DNA of 64,000 nucleotides from Pseudonocardia asaccharolytica DSM 44247 = NBRC 16224 (lineage in GTDB: Bacteria; Actinomycetota; Actinomycetes; Mycobacteriales; Pseudonocardiaceae), in contig NZ_AUII01000001.1 in assembly GCF_000423625.1 (NCBI RefSeq), positions 124,001 to 188,000 on the forward strand, read 5' to 3'. Below the pieces are notes generated by a model. The model was given only the letters and a program-made list of their open reading frames with translations, made no database searches and was not told the DNA's origin. The position numbers and the translations under genes were made by a program. Positions 37,404 to 48,065 of this stretch are shown here, piece by piece; within the stretch, counting starts at the first letter, position 1, and each line of letters starts with the position of its first letter.

Positions 37404-38330
37404 GTGCAGCGCTGGCGTGGACTCGAGGCCGTGCCCACCGACTGGGGCCGTAGCGTGGTCACCATCGGGATCTTCGACGGAGTCCACCGCGGCCATCAAC
37501 AGCTGATCGACCAGGCGGTGGCCCGGGGCCGGGAGCGAGGGCTGCCCACGGTCGTCGTGACGTTCGACCCGCATCCCGCCGAGCTGGTTCGGCCCGGCAG
37601 CCACCCGGCTCGGCTGACGAGTCTGAGCAGGCGCGCCGAGCTGATCGCGGAGCGGGGGGTGGACGCGTTCTGCGTGCTGCCGTTCACCGTCGAGCTCTCC
37701 CGGATGGAACCGGCCGAGTTCGCGCACGAGGTGTTGGTCGAACGGCTGCACGCGGTGCTGGTCGTGGTGGGCAGCAACTTCACCTTCGGCTACCGCGCCG
37801 CCGGGGACGTCGACAAGCTGGGCCGGCTGGGCAGGCGGTTCGGCTTCGGGGTCGAGGGCCTCGACCTGATCACCGACGACGGTGTCACCTTCTCCTCGAC
37901 CTACGTCCGGGCCTGCATCGACGCGGGTGACGTCGTCGCCGCGGCGGCCGCGCTGGGGCGGCTGCACCGAGTCGAGGGGGTTGTCGTGCACGGGGCCCGC
38001 CGCGGGCGGGACCTGGGTTTCCCCACCGCCAACGTGTCGTGTCCCCCGTTCACCGCGCTGCCCGCCGACGGCGTCTACGCCGGGTGGTTCCTGCACTGCG
38101 GGCGGCGGTTGCCCACCGCGATCTCGATGGGCACCAACCCGACCTTCTCCGGTCGGGAGCGCACGCTCGAGGCCTATGTCCTCGACGTCGACGAGGACTT
38201 CTACGGCCACGAGGTCTCGATCGAGTTCGCCCACCGGCTGCGCGGGCAGGAGCGCTACGACGGGGTCGACGCGCTGGTGGAGCAGATGCACCGGGACGTC
38301 GCCCGGACCCGGGAACTGCTGACCGGCTGA
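37404..38330 (+). CDS. ribF: Bifunctional riboflavin kinase/FAD synthetase
   Basis: Converts riboflavin to FMN and FMN to FAD. The 308-residue protein has an N-terminal nucleotidyltransferase domain (VVTIGIFDGVHRGHQQLI; VVVGSNFTFGYRAAG) and a C-terminal flavokinase domain (VVVHGARRGRDLGFPTANV; SMGTNPTF). GTG 37404 is inferred from the -10 box 7 nt upstream and the short, normal N-terminus. Confidence 0.95.
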   Translation: MQRWRGLEAVPTDWGRSVVTIGIFDGVHRGHQQLIDQAVARGRERGLPTVVVTFDPHPAELVRPGSHPARLTSLSRRAELIAERGVDAFCVLPFTVELSRMEPAEFAHEVLVERLHAVLVVVGSNFTFGYRAAGDVDKLGRLGRRFGFGVEGLDLITDDGVTFSSTYVRACIDAGDVVAAAAALGRLHRVEGVVVHGARRGRDLGFPTANVSCPPFTALPADGVYAGWFLHCGRRLPTAISMGTNPTFSGRERTLEAYVLDVDEDFYGHEVSIEFAHRLRGQERYDGVDALVEQMHRDVARTRELLTG

Positions 38331-38501
38331 CGGGTCTCGCCCCGCCGTGATCGGCGCTTCGGCGGCGGGAGCCGCGAGGTTCGCGGTTGCGACCGCCGGA
38401 TCGTGGATCTCCGAGCGGGACGGCCGAGCCGCGAGCGGGGCGGGCGGGCGGATTGCGCCGAAACCGCCCGGAACGGCGCATCCGGCTGCGAGCATGCAGC
38501 C

Positions 38502-39074
38502 GTGGACAACACGTGGGCGGGCTCCGGCCAGTTGGCGGCCAACCGCGGTCGGCAGCGGGAACTCTACGGCGCGCCGCTCGGTGACCGGATCCGCAGGCTG
38601 ACCCGCGCGCTGGGCATCACCCAGAGCAGGCTCGCCCGGACCCTGGGTCTGAGCCCGGCCATGCTGAGCCAGCTGGTGAGCGGCCGCCGGGTGAAGATCG
38701 GTGACCCTGCGGTGCTCGCCCGGCTGATGCTGCTCGACGAGCGTTGCCCGGTGGCCGATCCGCCGCCCGGACCGGACGCGGTCGAGCGGCTGCTCGCCGA
38801 GATCCGCGACGCCCGGCTGCACTGGGCGGGCGGGGGGCCGCAGCCGGCCGCTTCCCCAGCTGCCCCGACCGATCCGGCGCCGCCGCGCGGTCCGGACGAC
38901 CAGCCGCGGTCGGCCGGGCGCCGGCCCCGCCGCCCCGAGCCCCGCCGCACGGCGGCCGACGCGCTGCGGGCCGTCGCCGGACCGTCGCGGCTGGTGGCCG
39001 CGGCGGCGCGGCTGGACCCGATGTTCCCGGATCTGGCCGAGGTGTTCCGCCAGGCCGCGGCGGGACCGCGCTGA
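38502..39074 (+). CDS. Helix-turn-helix (XRE-like) DNA-binding protein
   Basis: A 190-residue protein. Residues 28-80 form an XRE-type helix-turn-helix: LGDRIRRLTRALGITQSRLARTLGLSPAMLSQLVSGRRV. The middle is a Pro/Arg-rich linker (about residues 108-150), and the C-terminal about 35 residues are helical. GTG 38502 is chosen because it gives a compact N-terminus; there is no ribosome binding site, so it may be leaderless, but the -10 (GAGCAT) is weak. Targets unknown. It sits between ribF and rpsO. Confidence 0.75.
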   Translation: MDNTWAGSGQLAANRGRQRELYGAPLGDRIRRLTRALGITQSRLARTLGLSPAMLSQLVSGRRVKIGDPAVLARLMLLDERCPVADPPPGPDAVERLLAEIRDARLHWAGGGPQPAASPAAPTDPAPPRGPDDQPRSAGRRPRRPEPRRTAADALRAVAGPSRLVAAAARLDPMFPDLAEVFRQAAAGPR

Positions 39075-39251
39075 CCCCGACGCGCAGACCCGACAGCGAA
39101 GCGCCGCCGAAGGGCCGCCCGGCCCGCACTGGTAGCCTGACTGACTGGGTCCGGCTGCGGTCCGTGGCGGCCGACCTGGAATCTCCGCCGCCCGGAGCCT
39201 CTCCCGGCGCGGGCGGCAGCACACGGCACATACGAATGAGGAGCACCATCC

Positions 39252-39521
39252 GTGGCCCTGGACGCCGCTGAGAAGAAGACCATCCTGGACGCCTACGGGG
39301 TCCACGAGGGTGACACGGGTTCGCCCGAGGCGCAGGTCGCGCTGCTGACCAAGCGGATCAGCGATCTGACCGAGCACCTCAAGCACCACAAGCACGACCA
39401 CCACTCGCGCCGCGGATTGCTGCTCATGGTCGGCCGCCGTCGGCGGCTGCTGAAGTACCTGGCGTCGGTCGACATCACGCGCTACCGATCGCTGATCGAG
39501 CGTCTCGGCCTGCGCCGCTGA
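39252..39521 (+). CDS. rpsO: 30S ribosomal protein S15
   Basis: The 89-residue S15 binds 16S rRNA early in 30S assembly. Sequence is canonical: [43 protein letters not shown], and [12 protein letters not shown] at the end. GTG start with GAGGAG upstream. Followed by a terminator-like hairpin and then pnp, the usual pairing. Confidence 0.98.
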   Translation: MALDAAEKKTILDAYGVHEGDTGSPEAQVALLTKRISDLTEHLKHHKHDHHSRRGLLLMVGRRRRLLKYLASVDITRYRSLIERLGLRR

Positions 39522-39531
39522 CCCACCCGGC

Positions 39532-39560
39532 CCCCGGGCGGCCGACCGGCCGTCCCGGGG
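39532..39560 (+). terminator. Hairpin after rpsO
   Basis: CCCCGGGCGGCC (39532-39543) pairs with GGCCGTCCCGGGG (39548-39560) with one bulged base and a GACC loop. No U-tract. It lies 11 nt after the rpsO stop, in the 214-bp gap before pnp, which otherwise holds only the pnp leader. Confidence 0.6.
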
Positions 39561-39735
39561 CGCCGGTCACAACTCAACCCAGCACCGTGCCACCGCGCCG
39601 GACGATGATCCGCCGGTCCTCGGTAGTGGTTCCCGGACTCGTTTCCTGCCGGGGGCTTCGATCGAAGACCGGCTCCGCCGAGGATCTGCCGGGAGTGGTG
39701 GTTCGCGTGCTCCTCTCGTGAGGGGATACCACTCC

Positions 39736-41997
39736 ATGACCGATCCCATCCAGAGCGACGTGCACGAAACCACCGCCGTCATCGACAACGGCAGGTTCGG
39801 CACGCGCACCATCCGGTTCGAGACCGGGCGGCTCGCCCGTCAGGCCGCCGGATCCGTCGTCGCCTATCTCGACGACGAGTCCATGCTGCTGTCCGCCACC
39901 ACGGCGTCCAAGCAGCCCAAGGAGCATTTCGACTTCTTCCCGCTGACGGTCGACGTCGAGGAGCGGATGTACGCCGCCGGGCGCATCCCGGGCTCGTTCT
40001 TCCGTCGTGAGGGCCGCCCGGGCACCGAGGCGATCCTGATCTGCCGGCTGATCGACCGCCCGCTGCGCCCCTCGTTCGTCGACGGCCTGCGCAACGAGAT
40101 CCAGATCGTCGTCACGGTGATGTCGCTGCACCCGCAGGACCCGTACGACGCGTTGGCGATCAACGCCGCCTCGGCGTCCACCCAGCTGGCCGGGCTTCCG
40201 TTCTCCGGGCCGATCGGCAGTGTCCGCGTCGCGCTCATCGACGGTCAGTGGGTCGCCTTCCCGACCTACGAGCAGCTCGAACGCGCCGTGTTCGACATGA
40301 TCGTGGCGGGCCGCGTGGTCGGCAGCGCCGCAGACGGCGGCGACGACGTGGCGATCATGATGGTCGAGGCGGAGGCCACCGGCACGACGATCGGCCTCGT
40401 CGCCGACGGCGCGCCGGCGCCGACCGAGGAGATCGTCGCCGCCGGGCTCGAGGCGGCCAAGCCGTTCATCCGCACGCTGGCACTGGCTCAGCAGCAGCTG
40501 GCCGACGCGGCGGCCAAGCCGACCGGTGAGTTCCCGCTCTACCCTGCCTACCAGCCCGACGCCTTCGAGGCCGTCGCCGCGGCCGCGTCCGATGACCTGG
40601 CTCAGGCCCTGACCATCGTGGGCAAGCAGGAGCGGGAGGCGCGGCTCGACGAGATCAAGCTCGCCGTCCTGCGCCGGCTCGGCAGCGAGTTCGAGGGCCG
40701 GGAGAAGGAGCTCGGCGCCGCGTTCCGGTCGCTGAACAAGAAGCTGGTCCGCCAGCGCATCCTGCGCGACAAGATCCGCATCGACGGCCGCGGCATCACC
40801 GACATCCGGCCGCTGTCGGCCGAGGTGGAGGTGGTCCCGCGGGCGCACGGCTCGGCGCTGTTCGAGCGCGGCGAGACACAGATCCTGGGCGTCACCACGC
40901 TGAACATGCTGCGCATGGAACAGCAGATCGACTCGCTCGGGCCGGAGACCCACAAGCGCTATCTGCACCACTACAACTTCCCGCCGTACTCGACCGGGGA
41001 GACCGGCCGGGTGGGCTCGCCGAAGCGCCGGGAGATCGGCCACGGCGCGCTGGCCGAGCGGGCGCTGATCCCGGTGCTGCCCAGCCGCGAGGAGTTCCCC
41101 TACACCATCCGGCAGGTCTCGGAGGCGTTGGGCTCCAACGGATCGACGTCGATGGGCTCGGTCTGCGCCTCGACGATGTCGCTGCTCAACGCGGGCGTGC
41201 CGCTCAAGGCCCCGGTGGCGGGCATCGCGATGGGCCTGGTGTCCGACGAGGTCGACGGGATGACTTCCTACGTCGCGCTGACCGACATCCTCGGCGCCGA
41301 GGACGCCTTCGGCGACATGGACTTCAAGGTCGCCGGGACCGCGGAGTTCGTCACCGCGCTGCAGCTGGACACCAAGCTCGACGGGATCCCGAGCGAGGTG
41401 CTGGGCGCCGCGCTCCAGCAGGCCCGGGACGCCCGGCTGACCATCCTCGAGGTCATCGACGAGGCGATCGACCGCCCCGACGAGATGAGCACCTACGCGC
41501 CTCGGGTCACCGCGATCAAGGTGCCGGTCGACAAGATCGGCGAGGTCATCGGCCCGAAGGGCAAGATGATCAACTCGATCACAGAGCAGACCGGTGCGGA
41601 CATCTCGATCGAGGACGACGGCACCATCTACGTGGGCGCAGCCGACGGCCCCTCGGCCGAGCAGGCCATCGGCATGATCAACGCGATCGCGAACCCGCAG
41701 CTGCCGAAGGTCGGCGAACGCTTTCTGGGCACGGTGGTCAAGACCGCCGCGTTCGGCGCGTTCGTCTCCCTCGTGCCGGGCAAGGACGGCCTGATCCACA
41801 TCTCGAAGCTGGGTAACGGCAAGCGGATCGGCAAGGTCGAGGACGTCGTCAACGTCGGGGACAAGATCCGGGTCGAGGTCACCGACATCGACAACCGCGG
41901 CAAGATCAGCTTGCTCCCGGTGGCGGAGGAGAGTCCTGCCGAGGATTCCGCGGAGGGCGCTCCCGCCGACGAGGCGACGGAGGTCCCTTCGAGTTGA
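39736..41997 (+). CDS. pnp: Polyribonucleotide nucleotidyltransferase (PNPase)
   Basis: Phosphorolytic 3'-5' exoribonuclease; in actinobacteria it was also described as guanosine pentaphosphate synthetase. The 753-residue protein has two RNase PH domains (about 15-230 and 345-560), including [26 protein letters not shown] in the active half, a KH domain ([23 protein letters not shown]) and a C-terminal S1 domain ([24 protein letters not shown]). ATG 39736 is used; GTG 39718 is in frame but less plausible. Its stop overlaps the following M16 gene. Confidence 0.97.
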   Translation: MTDPIQSDVHETTAVIDNGRFGTRTIRFETGRLARQAAGSVVAYLDDESMLLSATTASKQPKEHFDFFPLTVDVEERMYAAGRIPGSFFRREGRPGTEAILICRLIDRPLRPSFVDGLRNEIQIVVTVMSLHPQDPYDALAINAASASTQLAGLPFSGPIGSVRVALIDGQWVAFPTYEQLERAVFDMIVAGRVVGSAADGGDDVAIMMVEAEATGTTIGLVADGAPAPTEEIVAAGLEAAKPFIRTLALAQQQLADAAAKPTGEFPLYPAYQPDAFEAVAAAASDDLAQALTIVGKQEREARLDEIKLAVLRRLGSEFEGREKELGAAFRSLNKKLVRQRILRDKIRIDGRGITDIRPLSAEVEVVPRAHGSALFERGETQILGVTTLNMLRMEQQIDSLGPETHKRYLHHYNFPPYSTGETGRVGSPKRREIGHGALAERALIPVLPSREEFPYTIRQVSEALGSNGSTSMGSVCASTMSLLNAGVPLKAPVAGIAMGLVSDEVDGMTSYVALTDILGAEDAFGDMDFKVAGTAEFVTALQLDTKLDGIPSEVLGAALQQARDARLTILEVIDEAIDRPDEMSTYAPRVTAIKVPVDKIGEVIGPKGKMINSITEQTGADISIEDDGTIYVGAADGPSAEQAIGMINAIANPQLPKVGERFLGTVVKTAAFGAFVSLVPGKDGLIHISKLGNGKRIGKVEDVVNVGDKIRVEVTDIDNRGKISLLPVAEESPAEDSAEGAPADEATEVPSS

Positions 41998-43349
41998 CCG
42001 GCCTGGTGACGCCGGGGGCGGGAGCGAGCGGTCCCGCCCCCGGCGCACGCGGCGTGGGCGGTGTCGCCCGCTCCGATCTGCCCGGCGGGATCCGCCTGCT
42101 CACCGAGGCCCTGCCGGGCGTGCGCTCGGTGGCGCTGGGAATCTGGATCGCCATCGGCTCCCGCGACGAGCGGCCCGAACAGGCCGGCGCCGCGCACTAC
42201 CTCGAACACCTGCTGTTCAAAGGGACCGGGCGGCGGAGCGCGGCGGCGATCGCCGAGGAGATCGATGCCGTCGGCGGCGAGCTGAACGCGTTCACCGCCA
42301 AGGAGCACACCTGCTACTACGCGCATGTGCTCGACGCCGACCTGCCGCTGGCGGTCGACGTGCTCGCCGACGTCGTCACCGATGCCCGGCTCGCGCCCAC
42401 CGACGTGGAGCTCGAGCGTGGGGTGGTGCTCGAGGAGATCGCGATGCGCGACGACGATCCCGAGGACCTGCTCGGCGAGCTGTTCGACGAGGCCCTGTTC
42501 GCCGGGCATCCGCTGGGCAGGCCGGTGATCGGTTCCGAGCAGTCGATCCGCGCGATGAGCCGCGACACCCTGCACGAGTTCTGGCGCGGGGAGTACACGA
42601 CGCCGCGGATGGTCGTCGCCGCGGCGGGGTGCCTGGCGCACGAGCAGGTCGTGGAGCTGGTCGGCGCGGCGCTGGCCGCGGCGGCCGCCCGCTCGGATCC
42701 CGGTTCGGCTCCGGTGGCACCGCGGGCCGGCGGCGCGCCGGTGCCGGCCGGGACCGGGCCGCGGCTCGTGCTGCGCGGCGACGACACCGAACAGGCGCAT
42801 CTCATGCTCGGGGTGCCCGCGCTGCACCGGCACGACCCGCGGCGCCACGCGCTCATGGTGCTCAACACCGCGCTGGGCGGCGGGCTGAGCTCGCGGTTGT
42901 TCCAGCAGGTCCGCGAGCAGCGGGGACTGGCGTACTCGGTGTACTCGGCAGCCACCACCTACGCCGACGTGGGAAGCCTCTCCGTTTACGCCGGATGCGC
43001 GCCGGAGCGGCTCGGCGAGGTCGTCACGGTCGTCCGCGGCGTGCTCGACGCGGTGGCCGCCGACGGGCTGACCGAGGCTGAGCTGGTGCGGGCCAAGGGT
43101 TCGCTGCGCGGCGGGCTGGTGTTGGGTTGCGAGGACACCGCGTCGCGGATGAACCGGCTCGGCCGCTCCGAGCTCGATCACGGCAGGCAGCGCAGCATTT
43201 CCGAGAGCCTCGACCGGATCGCCGCGGTCACCGGCGACGACGTGTCGGCGGTGGCGCGCGAGCTGCTGTCCGTACCGCAGACCGCCGCCGTGGTCGGGCC
43301 CTACGCCGAGATCGACGAGCTCCCGGCGGTGCTGCGGGAACTGGCCTGA
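41994..43349 (+). CDS. M16-family zinc metallopeptidase
   Basis: A 451-residue peptidase related to mitochondrial processing peptidase. The inverted zinc motif HYLEH (HxxEH) lies near residue 67, with the second Glu in [20 protein letters not shown]. The C-terminal M16 half includes [25 protein letters not shown] 41994 overlaps the pnp stop (TTGA), so it is translationally coupled. Adjacent to pnp in most actinobacteria; probably cytoplasmic protein turnover. Substrates unknown. Confidence 0.92.
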   Translation: MTGLVTPGAGASGPAPGARGVGGVARSDLPGGIRLLTEALPGVRSVALGIWIAIGSRDERPEQAGAAHYLEHLLFKGTGRRSAAAIAEEIDAVGGELNAFTAKEHTCYYAHVLDADLPLAVDVLADVVTDARLAPTDVELERGVVLEEIAMRDDDPEDLLGELFDEALFAGHPLGRPVIGSEQSIRAMSRDTLHEFWRGEYTTPRMVVAAAGCLAHEQVVELVGAALAAAAARSDPGSAPVAPRAGGAPVPAGTGPRLVLRGDDTEQAHLMLGVPALHRHDPRRHALMVLNTALGGGLSSRLFQQVREQRGLAYSVYSAATTYADVGSLSVYAGCAPERLGEVVTVVRGVLDAVAADGLTEAELVRAKGSLRGGLVLGCEDTASRMNRLGRSELDHGRQRSISESLDRIAAVTGDDVSAVARELLSVPQTAAVVGPYAEIDELPAVLRELA

Positions 43350-43373
43350 CCGCGTCTGGTGGGAGTCACCGCC

Positions 43374-44141
43374 ATGTCCGAGGATCGATCGGTTCTGACC
43401 CGCGAGGCGCCGCCGCCGGACCGGGTGCTGCGCTACGGGCCCGAGCCCGACCACGTCGTCGATGTCCGCGACGGGCGGGGGGACGAGGGCGCCCGCCCGC
43501 TCGTCGCTCTTGTGCACGGCGGCTTCTGGCGCCCCCGGTACGACCGGCTGCACGTGCGGCCCATGACGGCGGCGCTGGCCGAGGCCGGATGGTCCACCGC
43601 GGCCATCGAGTATCGTCGCATCCCCGGCAGGCCGGACCTGAGCGTCGCCGACGTCGCCACCGCATTGCACGGACTGGCGGAGCTCACCGGACGGCCGTTG
43701 CTGCCGGCGGGCCATTCGGCCGGTGGGCACCTGGTGCTGCACGCCGCGGCAGAGCCGGTCGCGGCGTTCGCTGGCGTGGTCGCACTGGCCCCGGTGGCGG
43801 ACCTGCTGCTTGCCGAGCGGCAGGGACTGGGCGACGGCGCCGTCGCCGCCTTCCTCGGCGCGACCGCGGCCTCCCGCCCGGACCTCGACCCGGTGCGCCG
43901 GGCGGCCCCGGCGTGCGCCGTGCAGATCGTGCACGGGGACGCGGACGAGATCGTCCCGGTCGCGGTGAGCGAATCCTACCGGCGTGCCCATCCGGCGGCC
44001 GTGCTGCACCGAGTCGACGCCGGGCATTTCGCATTGATCGACCCGCGGAGCCCGGCGTGGGCCGCTGTGCTGTCGGCGCTGGCCGACCTCGATCCTACCG
44101 GGCCGGACGAGGGCAGCGGCGGGCAGGAGCGCGGGGCGTCC

Positions 44142-44144
<3 letters not shown>
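43374..44144 (+). CDS. Alpha/beta hydrolase (kynurenine formamidase-like)
   Basis: A 256-residue hydrolase. Oxyanion motif VHGGFWRPRYDR, nucleophile elbow PAGHSAGGHLVLH (Ser), acid in HGDADEIVPV, His in DAGHFALIDP. The HGGFW start and overall size resemble arylformamidases and carboxylesterases; the natural substrate is unknown. ATG 43374 is preferred because GGGAG stands 8 nt upstream; GTG 43359 is the alternative. It lies between the M16 peptidase and dapB. Confidence 0.85.
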
Positions 44145-44921
<777 letters not shown>

Positions 44922-45010
44922 CCACCGAGCCGGGCGGCCGTTACTGGTCGACTACCGATGGGGCCGCGAACCGCGCCAAGCGTCTGCAACATCGGCCTAG
45001 CATGGCGGGC

Positions 45011-45643
45011 ATGGGGTGTGCCCGACCGCGGGGCCAGAGGGAGGCGGTGGTCGATCAGCTGGCCCATGCGGTGGGTACCGGACGTCGTGGATGGCCGGTC
45101 GCGACGAGCGCCGTGTTCGCGGTGACCGCGGCGGTCAGCGTCGCGCAGCTCGTCCACCCTTCGGTCTTCCACGCCCTGCACCGGGATCCGGCCGGGTTGG
45201 CCGCCGGACAGTGGTGGCGGGCGGTCACGTGGATGTTCGTCCAGGACGGGTGGCTGGCCGGGACGGTGTTCAACCTCGCCATCCTGGCGGTCGTCGGCAG
45301 CGCGTTCGAGCGGGTCTTCGGGTCGGCGCGCTGGTTGCCGACCTACTTCGTGGTCGGGCTGATCGCGCAGATTCCCGGCTTCTTCTGGAACCCGTACGGG
45401 GCAGGCAACTCCGTCCCGGTCGCCGTGCTGTTCGGCGCGCTGGTGGACCTGCTGATCGTCGGGCCGCGATGGTTCGGCGCCCGGATACCGGCCGCGGTGC
45501 GGATATGGGCGGTGATCGTGCCGGTACTGGCGGCCGTGGACACGGTGCTTCGGGACAACCACGGGATCGCCGTGTTGCTCGGCATGTTGGTCGGCCTCGC
45601 GATGCTGTGGCGCCGTCGTGGCGCCGGCGCGGAAGGTCGCTGA
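45011..45643 (+). CDS. Rhomboid-family intramembrane protein
   Basis: A 210-residue membrane protein with about six helices and the rhomboid-like stretch AGQWWRAVTWMFVQDGWLAGTVFNLAILAVVGSAFERVFG. The candidate catalytic Ser lies in GAGNSVPVAVLFG and the His in DNHGIAVLLGMLVGL. Canonical rhomboids have GxSG; here it reads GNSV, so protease activity is uncertain. ATG 45011 is preferred to 45002, because TAGCAT (44998-45003) is a -10 box that would put the transcript start at 45010-45011. Convergent with the GNAT gene. Confidence 0.75.
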   Translation: MGCARPRGQREAVVDQLAHAVGTGRRGWPVATSAVFAVTAAVSVAQLVHPSVFHALHRDPAGLAAGQWWRAVTWMFVQDGWLAGTVFNLAILAVVGSAFERVFGSARWLPTYFVVGLIAQIPGFFWNPYGAGNSVPVAVLFGALVDLLIVGPRWFGARIPAAVRIWAVIVPVLAAVDTVLRDNHGIAVLLGMLVGLAMLWRRRGAGAEGR

Positions 45644-45711
45644 TGGCTCGCCGCGGCCGCCCGGCTCGGTGCGCACCCGGTTCGGCACCGCACCGGCTTG
45701 CCGTCCCGCGG

Positions 45712-46269
45712 CTACGAGTCGGTGGGCGCGGGAGGCTCGGCGAAGCCCTCCAGCCGCAACTCCATCGTCCCGGCGAGGCGGACCTCGCGCAGCGGACCGT
45801 CCCCGGTGTCCAGGGTGCGGACGGCGCCGTCGGGTTCCCAGCCCGCGCGGGCGTAGAACCGTCGGGAGACGAGATCGGCCTCGGGCACCCAGGCGTGTCC
45901 CCGTTGCGCGCCGTCCTCCCGCAGGTGCCCCGCGGCCGCCGCGAGCAGCCTTCCGCCATGACCGCGCCGACCCCACCGCGGCTCCACCAGCAGCGTGTTG
46001 ACCTCAGCGAGCACCCCGCCCTCGCCGATGTAGCAGGCGGCCGCGCAGAACCCGACCGTCCAGGCGCCCTCGCTGGCCACCAGCACGTGGTAGCCCGGAC
46101 CGGCATCCAGTGCCGCCGCCCATGCCTGGCGGGCGGCGGGGCCGGCGAGCTGATCGAGCGCCTCGGCCGGGACGAGCTCGGCGTAGGCGGTGCGCCAGAC
46201 GGCCGCCTGGATCCGGACGATCTCGTCGACGTCCTGAGCGACTGCGGGACGGACCGCGGCGATGGCCAT
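45712..46269 (-). CDS. GNAT-family N-acetyltransferase
   Basis: A 185-residue acetyltransferase: VRPAVAQDVDEIVRIQAAVWRTAYAEL at the N-terminus, the acetyl-CoA loop LLVEPRWGRRGHGGRLLAAAAGHL (R-x-x-G-x-G/A-like), and RRFYARAGWEPDG. Target unknown; some relatives modify antibiotics or small amines. The region upstream of ATG 46269 is occupied by an IS605 remnant, so its native promoter may have been altered. Confidence 0.88.
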   Translation of the reverse strand: MAIAAVRPAVAQDVDEIVRIQAAVWRTAYAELVPAEALDQLAGPAARQAWAAALDAGPGYHVLVASEGAWTVGFCAAACYIGEGGVLAEVNTLLVEPRWGRRGHGGRLLAAAAGHLREDGAQRGHAWVPEADLVSRRFYARAGWEPDGAVRTLDTGDGPLREVRLAGTMELRLEGFAEPPAPTDS

Positions 46270-46329
46270 CAGGCGCTGCGCGGAGGGACCGTCGCCTTGA
46301 AGCGATGGGGGAATCCGCGCTCCCTCCTT

Positions 46330-47033
46330 TCAGCGATAGATGTGCGTGACGGGTAGAATGATCGTGTGGCACGTGACGTGCAGGTTTCACCCGGTGGGGT
46401 GTACGACCTCGGCCTACACGTCGTGCGATGCCCGAAATGCCGTCGGCCGGTCCTGCCCGGCGCCGTCGCTGTTCGCCTACGGGAGTTGCTCGACGCCAAG
46501 GCCGCCGAGCACGATCGAACCGCCGCCGGAAGGCCCGTGCTCGGGTGGCGAACCTGCACCGCCGGGTGCGCCGCCAGCGGTGCGACCACGCCCACAAGAC
46601 CGCCGACTGGCTCGCCGCCCACCACGACGTGATCTGCCACGAAGCGCTGCGGATCACCAACATGTCCCGCTCCGCGCGCGGCACCCTCGACCAGCCCGGC
46701 AGCCGGGTTGCGCAGAAGGCCGGGCTGAACCGGTCGATCCTCGACGCGGGGTGGGGGGTGTTCCTGTCGATCCTGACCGCCAAGGCTGAAAGCGCCGGAC
46801 GCGAGCTGATCGCAGCTGACCCCCGCAACACCTCCCGCACCTGCCCGTCCTGCGGGCACTGCGCCGCGGACAACCGCGTCGCCCAGGCCGAGTTCCGCTG
46901 CCTGCGGTGCGGCCTGGACACCCACGCCGACCTGGTCGGCGCGGTCAACGTGCTGCGGGCAGGGCTTGCCCGTCGCGACGCTGCTGCGGCGGCTTGGCGA
47001 GAAGCCACCGCCTCCAGGCGGTGGAGGAGTCAC
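46330..47033 (+). mobile_element. IS200/IS605-family remnant: TnpA N-terminus joined to TnpB C-terminus
   Basis: From GTG 46366, GGVYDLGLHVVRCPKCRRPVLPGAVAVRL matches the start of a TnpA (Y1) transposase, and stops matching near 46510. From about 46512, in another frame, comes the C-terminal part of TnpB: RRVRRQRCDHAHKTADWL, ICHEALRITNMSR (RuvC-II Glu region), zinc-finger CPSCGHC and CLRCGLDTHADLVGAVNVL (RuvC-III Asp). A right-end hairpin CCACCGCCT/AGGCGGTGG (47005-47024) and GGAGGAGTCAC follow. About two thirds of a full element is missing, so it is dead. TnpB has no stop of its own and reads on in frame into the next gene. Confidence 0.85.
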
Positions 47034-47117
47034 GGCTGCATGCATACCCGACATCCCGGGGCGCCGAACGCGCGGCCCGGTCGCGCCGGACTGGTTTGCT
47101 ATGGCAACGTCATCGAC

Positions 47118-48065
47118 GTGACGAGCGCCCGCGCCCCGGCCTCGCTCGCGTGGATCGCGCTCGGCGTGGTCTACGTGCTGTGGGGTTCGACCTACCTGGC
47201 CAACCGCTACATCATCCTGACCGTCCCGCCGCTGACCGCGGGCGCCTACCGCTTCCTGGTCGGCGGCCTGCTGCTCGGGATCGTGGTCTTCGCGGTGGCC
47301 GGGACGCGGGCGTTCCGGATGACGGCGGCGCAGTTCGGGACGACCGCGCTGTCGGGGCTGCTGCTGCCGGCGTGGGGTAACGGGTTGGTCGTCATCGGCC
47401 AGCAGCACGTGGCGTCCGGGCTCACCGCGCTGCTCATCGCCTCGGTGCCGCTGCACATCGTGGTGCTGCGCGCGCTGACCGGCGACCGGCCGCGCCGCGC
47501 GACGGTCGGCGGCGTCGCGGTCGGCGTCGTCGGCCTCGCGGTGCTCGTGCTCAGCGGACCGTCGGAGGGGGCCGGTGGGGTGTTCGGCAACGCGTGGTGG
47601 GGACCGTGGGTGGTGCTGCTCGCCGCGCTGGGGTGGGCGACCGGCACGTTCGCCACCACCCGGCTTCCGGTGCCGCCGAACCCGTTCGCGCTGGCCGCGG
47701 TGCAGATGCTGACCGGCGGCGTGATCATGCTGGTGGCGGGGGCGGCGGCCGGGGAACGGCTCGACCTCGCCGCCGTCACCGCGGAGTCCTGGTGGGCCTG
47801 GGCGTATATGGCGGTCGTGGTGTCGCTCGGCGCGTTCGGTGCCTACGCCTACGCGCTGGCCCAGCTGCCGGTCTCGACGGTCGCGACCTACGCCTACGTC
47901 AACCCGGTGATCGCCGTGGTGCTCGGCGTCGTCATCGCGGGGGAGCGGTTCTCCGCGATGCATCTGCTCGGCGGCGCGGTCGTGCTGCTCGCGGTGGTGC
48001 TGGTCATCCTCGCCGAGCGGCGCGCCCCGGATCGTCGGGGGGCACTGGCAGCATCGCGTTCGTGA
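47118..48065 (+). CDS. EamA/DMT-family transporter
   Basis: A 315-residue membrane protein with about ten helices in two EamA repeats: WIALGVVYVLWGSTYLANRYIIL at the start of the first, WVVLLAALGWATGTFATTRL at the start of the second, and the typical end LGGAVVLLAVVLVILAER. Exports metabolites or amino acids; substrate unknown. GTG 47118 is used; the frame is open further upstream only because it joins the TnpB remnant. Its stop overlaps the next gene's GTG (GTGA). Confidence 0.85.
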   Translation: MTSARAPASLAWIALGVVYVLWGSTYLANRYIILTVPPLTAGAYRFLVGGLLLGIVVFAVAGTRAFRMTAAQFGTTALSGLLLPAWGNGLVVIGQQHVASGLTALLIASVPLHIVVLRALTGDRPRRATVGGVAVGVVGLAVLVLSGPSEGAGGVFGNAWWGPWVVLLAALGWATGTFATTRLPVPPNPFALAAVQMLTGGVIMLVAGAAAGERLDLAAVTAESWWAWAYMAVVVSLGAFGAYAYALAQLPVSTVATYAYVNPVIAVVLGVVIAGERFSAMHLLGGAVVLLAVVLVILAERRAPDRRGALAASRS

